Assembly (NCBI GenBank): GCA_022393335.1
Contig: JAJEKB010001290.1
Span: 27,574 to 91,573 of the forward strand
Length of the DNA stretch: 64,000 nucleotides
Source: Macrotrachela quadricornifera
Taxonomy: Eukaryota; Rotifera; Eurotatoria; Philodinida; Philodinidae
Direction of reading: 5' to 3'
The notes beneath the pieces were generated by a model. The model was not told the origin of the DNA, made no database searches, and saw nothing but the letters and a program-made list of their open reading frames with translations. Of the stretch, positions 62,365-64,000 are shown piece after piece. The translations under genes were made by a program, and so were the position numbers. How positions within the stretch are numbered: the first letter of the stretch is position 1; each line of letters begins with the position of its first letter.

Positions 62365-62809
62365 CCCACAGATCCCCTTCACTGCAGCTAGGGTCTTAAT
62401 CAAGAAAAACCCTGTGTCTTTATCCCCAAAGGAGTAGTTTGATTCTGCAGTCAAAGAAGTAGTGGGTCCGCTCGATTCACGCTATTAGTTTGAACAAAAC
62501 CAATAAGTCGTTGAAATACGAATAATACATATTAATTAAAATCTATCTCATAGAACTATGTTTCTCAATTGGAAAATTGATGCAGAAACTTATATCTAAA
62601 AAGTGACAACATATCAACACGCTGTTTTTGAAAAAGAACCTTTTCTCTAAATGCAATGCAATTAATTTCAATGAATTCTGTCATAATAAGCAGCGTTGAT
62701 GAAGGCGATCCATTAGATCTCTTAATTGTAGAATCAAAGTACTATTCTTCGGGCCAATAAACGATGATTTTCCAGATTAAGATTCTTACTACAGTCAAGC
62801 GGATAGCGG

Positions 62810-63003
62810 TTGAGGACCTTGGATTACTCCAAAATATAGCATTTCATAACATAAGGGCATTCTTCAATATATAGTATTTGAGAATCTAGAGGTGACTTCA
62901 AAATATAGCACTCAATGATCTAAGAGTATTGGCAATATATAGTACTTGAGGACCTAGGGTACGTCCATAACAGCAGTTGAGGACCTAAGGGTGCTACCAA
63001 AGG
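62810..63003 (-). repeat. Same minisatellite in inverse orientation, about six units
   Basis: Units read TTGAGGACCTAAGGG...AAAATATAGCAC, the reverse complement of the array at 62064-62364. The two arrays face each other across about 445 bp. Confidence 0.85.
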
Positions 63004-63266
63004 CTTTGCTTCTACGATTAGGGGAAACGGATGGTACTTACGAAGAAGTGTGGAGACACAGAGTTAATCTCGAGATCACGGTCCTGACCTGCTGTCAGAA
63101 GAATTTACAAATATCATTCTTATTCCTTATTTTAATTTTATTTTTACAAATAAAGATTATCGTTATCTTTATTTTATAAATATAAAGATTTACTTTATTT
63201 TTATTTTATAAAGATAAAGTTAATCTTAATCGTTATTTTATAAAGTAAAGGTAGAGTAAGACCTCT

Positions 63267-63454
63267 ATTTTCAAAAGGGCATACATTTAATCAAATCTGA
63301 TGATTTATAAGAGTATTGTGCTGACTATCATTCTTGAATATAAATTATATTTATATCTTTTCTTTAGATTTAAATAAAATATGATATTAGTGTGATCGAC
63401 AAATATTGCCGAAAATTAGAGATTATTAAGATTTTTGAAATATATTTCCGATTA
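63267..63454 (+). repeat. 188-bp direct repeat, right copy
   Basis: Partner of 61707-61894. It is preceded by a self-similar AT-rich patch (TTTATTTTATAAAGATAAAG variants, about 63118-63250). Confidence 0.9.
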
Positions 63455-64000
63455 CTTTCATTCTAGGAAACTTCTGTATACTATTTTGTACTACAAAGCT
63501 TTTTTTTTCGTTTGTTCATTGAGTTATTGAAAATGCTTCTACATCAACTTCTTAATCTCAATGCTCGTCGACATTGAAAATAAAAGATTTGTTTTATTTT
63601 ATAATTATATTAAAAAGACTTTTAAAATAGGATATCTAAAGCTATTTATATATCTGATTTCAAATATTAGAAATTCATTCTCATTTATATTAAAAATTAA
63701 AAATTAAATATTTATTATTTTTCTTTATCTCATTCACTTTCTTTAAAAAGTCATTAGATAGTTAGAAGAATGAAAAATACTGTAAGTAAAAAGTAGATAA
63801 AGAATCCCATTATTTCTCACGAATGAACACAAAGGAAGTAATAACAAATCAATTTTTTTTTCTGATAGAATTTTTCTTCTGGTTTTATTATTATATATTG
63901 AATCGGAATTATCACGTTCTTATAAAAACAAAATACTTCAAGCTCATTTTCTATATGTATAGAAGCAAACATCCTATATGGCACGTTACTTTTAGCTTCT
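63455..64000. other. Window end, no gene recognised
   Basis: AT-rich sequence without an open frame worth calling. Confidence 0.5.

Noticed and set aside
62064..63003. Repeated units resembling a CRISPR array
   Set aside because: Units are contiguous and degenerate without unique spacers, occur in both orientations, and the genome is eukaryotic.
1..64000. tRNA or rRNA genes
   Set aside because: Scanned by eye for B-box-like GGTTCRAxTCC and cloverleaf arms; none convincing. A covariance-model scan would be decisive.

Overview
This window looks like chromosomal DNA from a small invertebrate, most likely a bdelloid rotifer (inference). It is very AT-rich. Introns are mostly about 50-65 bp with GT...AG ends. 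The gene set mixes ordinary animal genes (matrix metalloproteinase, MSP-domain protein, MAPEG, RNF34-like E3, rhodopsin-like GPCRs) with families that are strongly expanded in bdelloids: ADP-ribosyltransferase (ART)-TPR proteins, short divergent GPCRs and a eukaryotic pentapeptide-repeat protein. No bacterial operons, tRNA genes or CRISPR arrays were seen.

Layout. 0.8-5.0 kb: a decayed non-LTR retrotransposon on the minus strand (zinc-knuckle ORF1, APE endonuclease, reverse transcriptase). 7.5-8.8 kb: two adjacent long imperfect inverted repeats. 9.2-11.7 kb: an intronless E2 ubiquitin-conjugating enzyme and a two-exon GPCR. 16.8-17.7 kb: a broken type II thioesterase. 18.7-20.0 kb: a membrane-anchored pentapeptide-repeat protein. 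23.4-27.7 kb: a small Pro/Cys-containing protein and a ten-exon matrix metalloproteinase whose 639-bp intron holds a complete MSP-domain gene on the other strand. 31.9-33.1 kb: a GPCR and a candidate 56-aa single-pass membrane protein. 36.7-37.5 kb: an AIM24-family gene. 42.2-60.7 kb: the most gene-dense part, with three ART-TPR paralogs, an RNF34-like FYVE/SAP/RING protein, a small RING1/RING2 membrane protein, a GPCR and a MAPEG enzyme. 61.7-63.5 kb: a repeat structure in which a 188-bp direct repeat flanks inverted arrays of a ~33-bp minisatellite.

Main point of interest. Two divergently transcribed paralogs (42.2-46.7 kb minus and 50.2-54.7 kb plus) flank the RNF34-like gene. Both carry an N-terminal region resembling the DUF4590 domain of ERICH3, joined to an ART-like domain and C-terminal TPRs. 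Their ART catalytic signatures are eroded to different degrees, while the third paralog (58.4-60.7 kb) keeps most of the signature and lacks the DUF4590-like part. In the plus-strand member, the splice donor that creates the fusion contains an in-frame stop codon, so splicing would decide between a short DUF4590-like protein and the full fusion.

Exon structures were derived by hand from frame continuity, GT/AG sites and family alignment from memory. They have not been checked against transcripts or databases.
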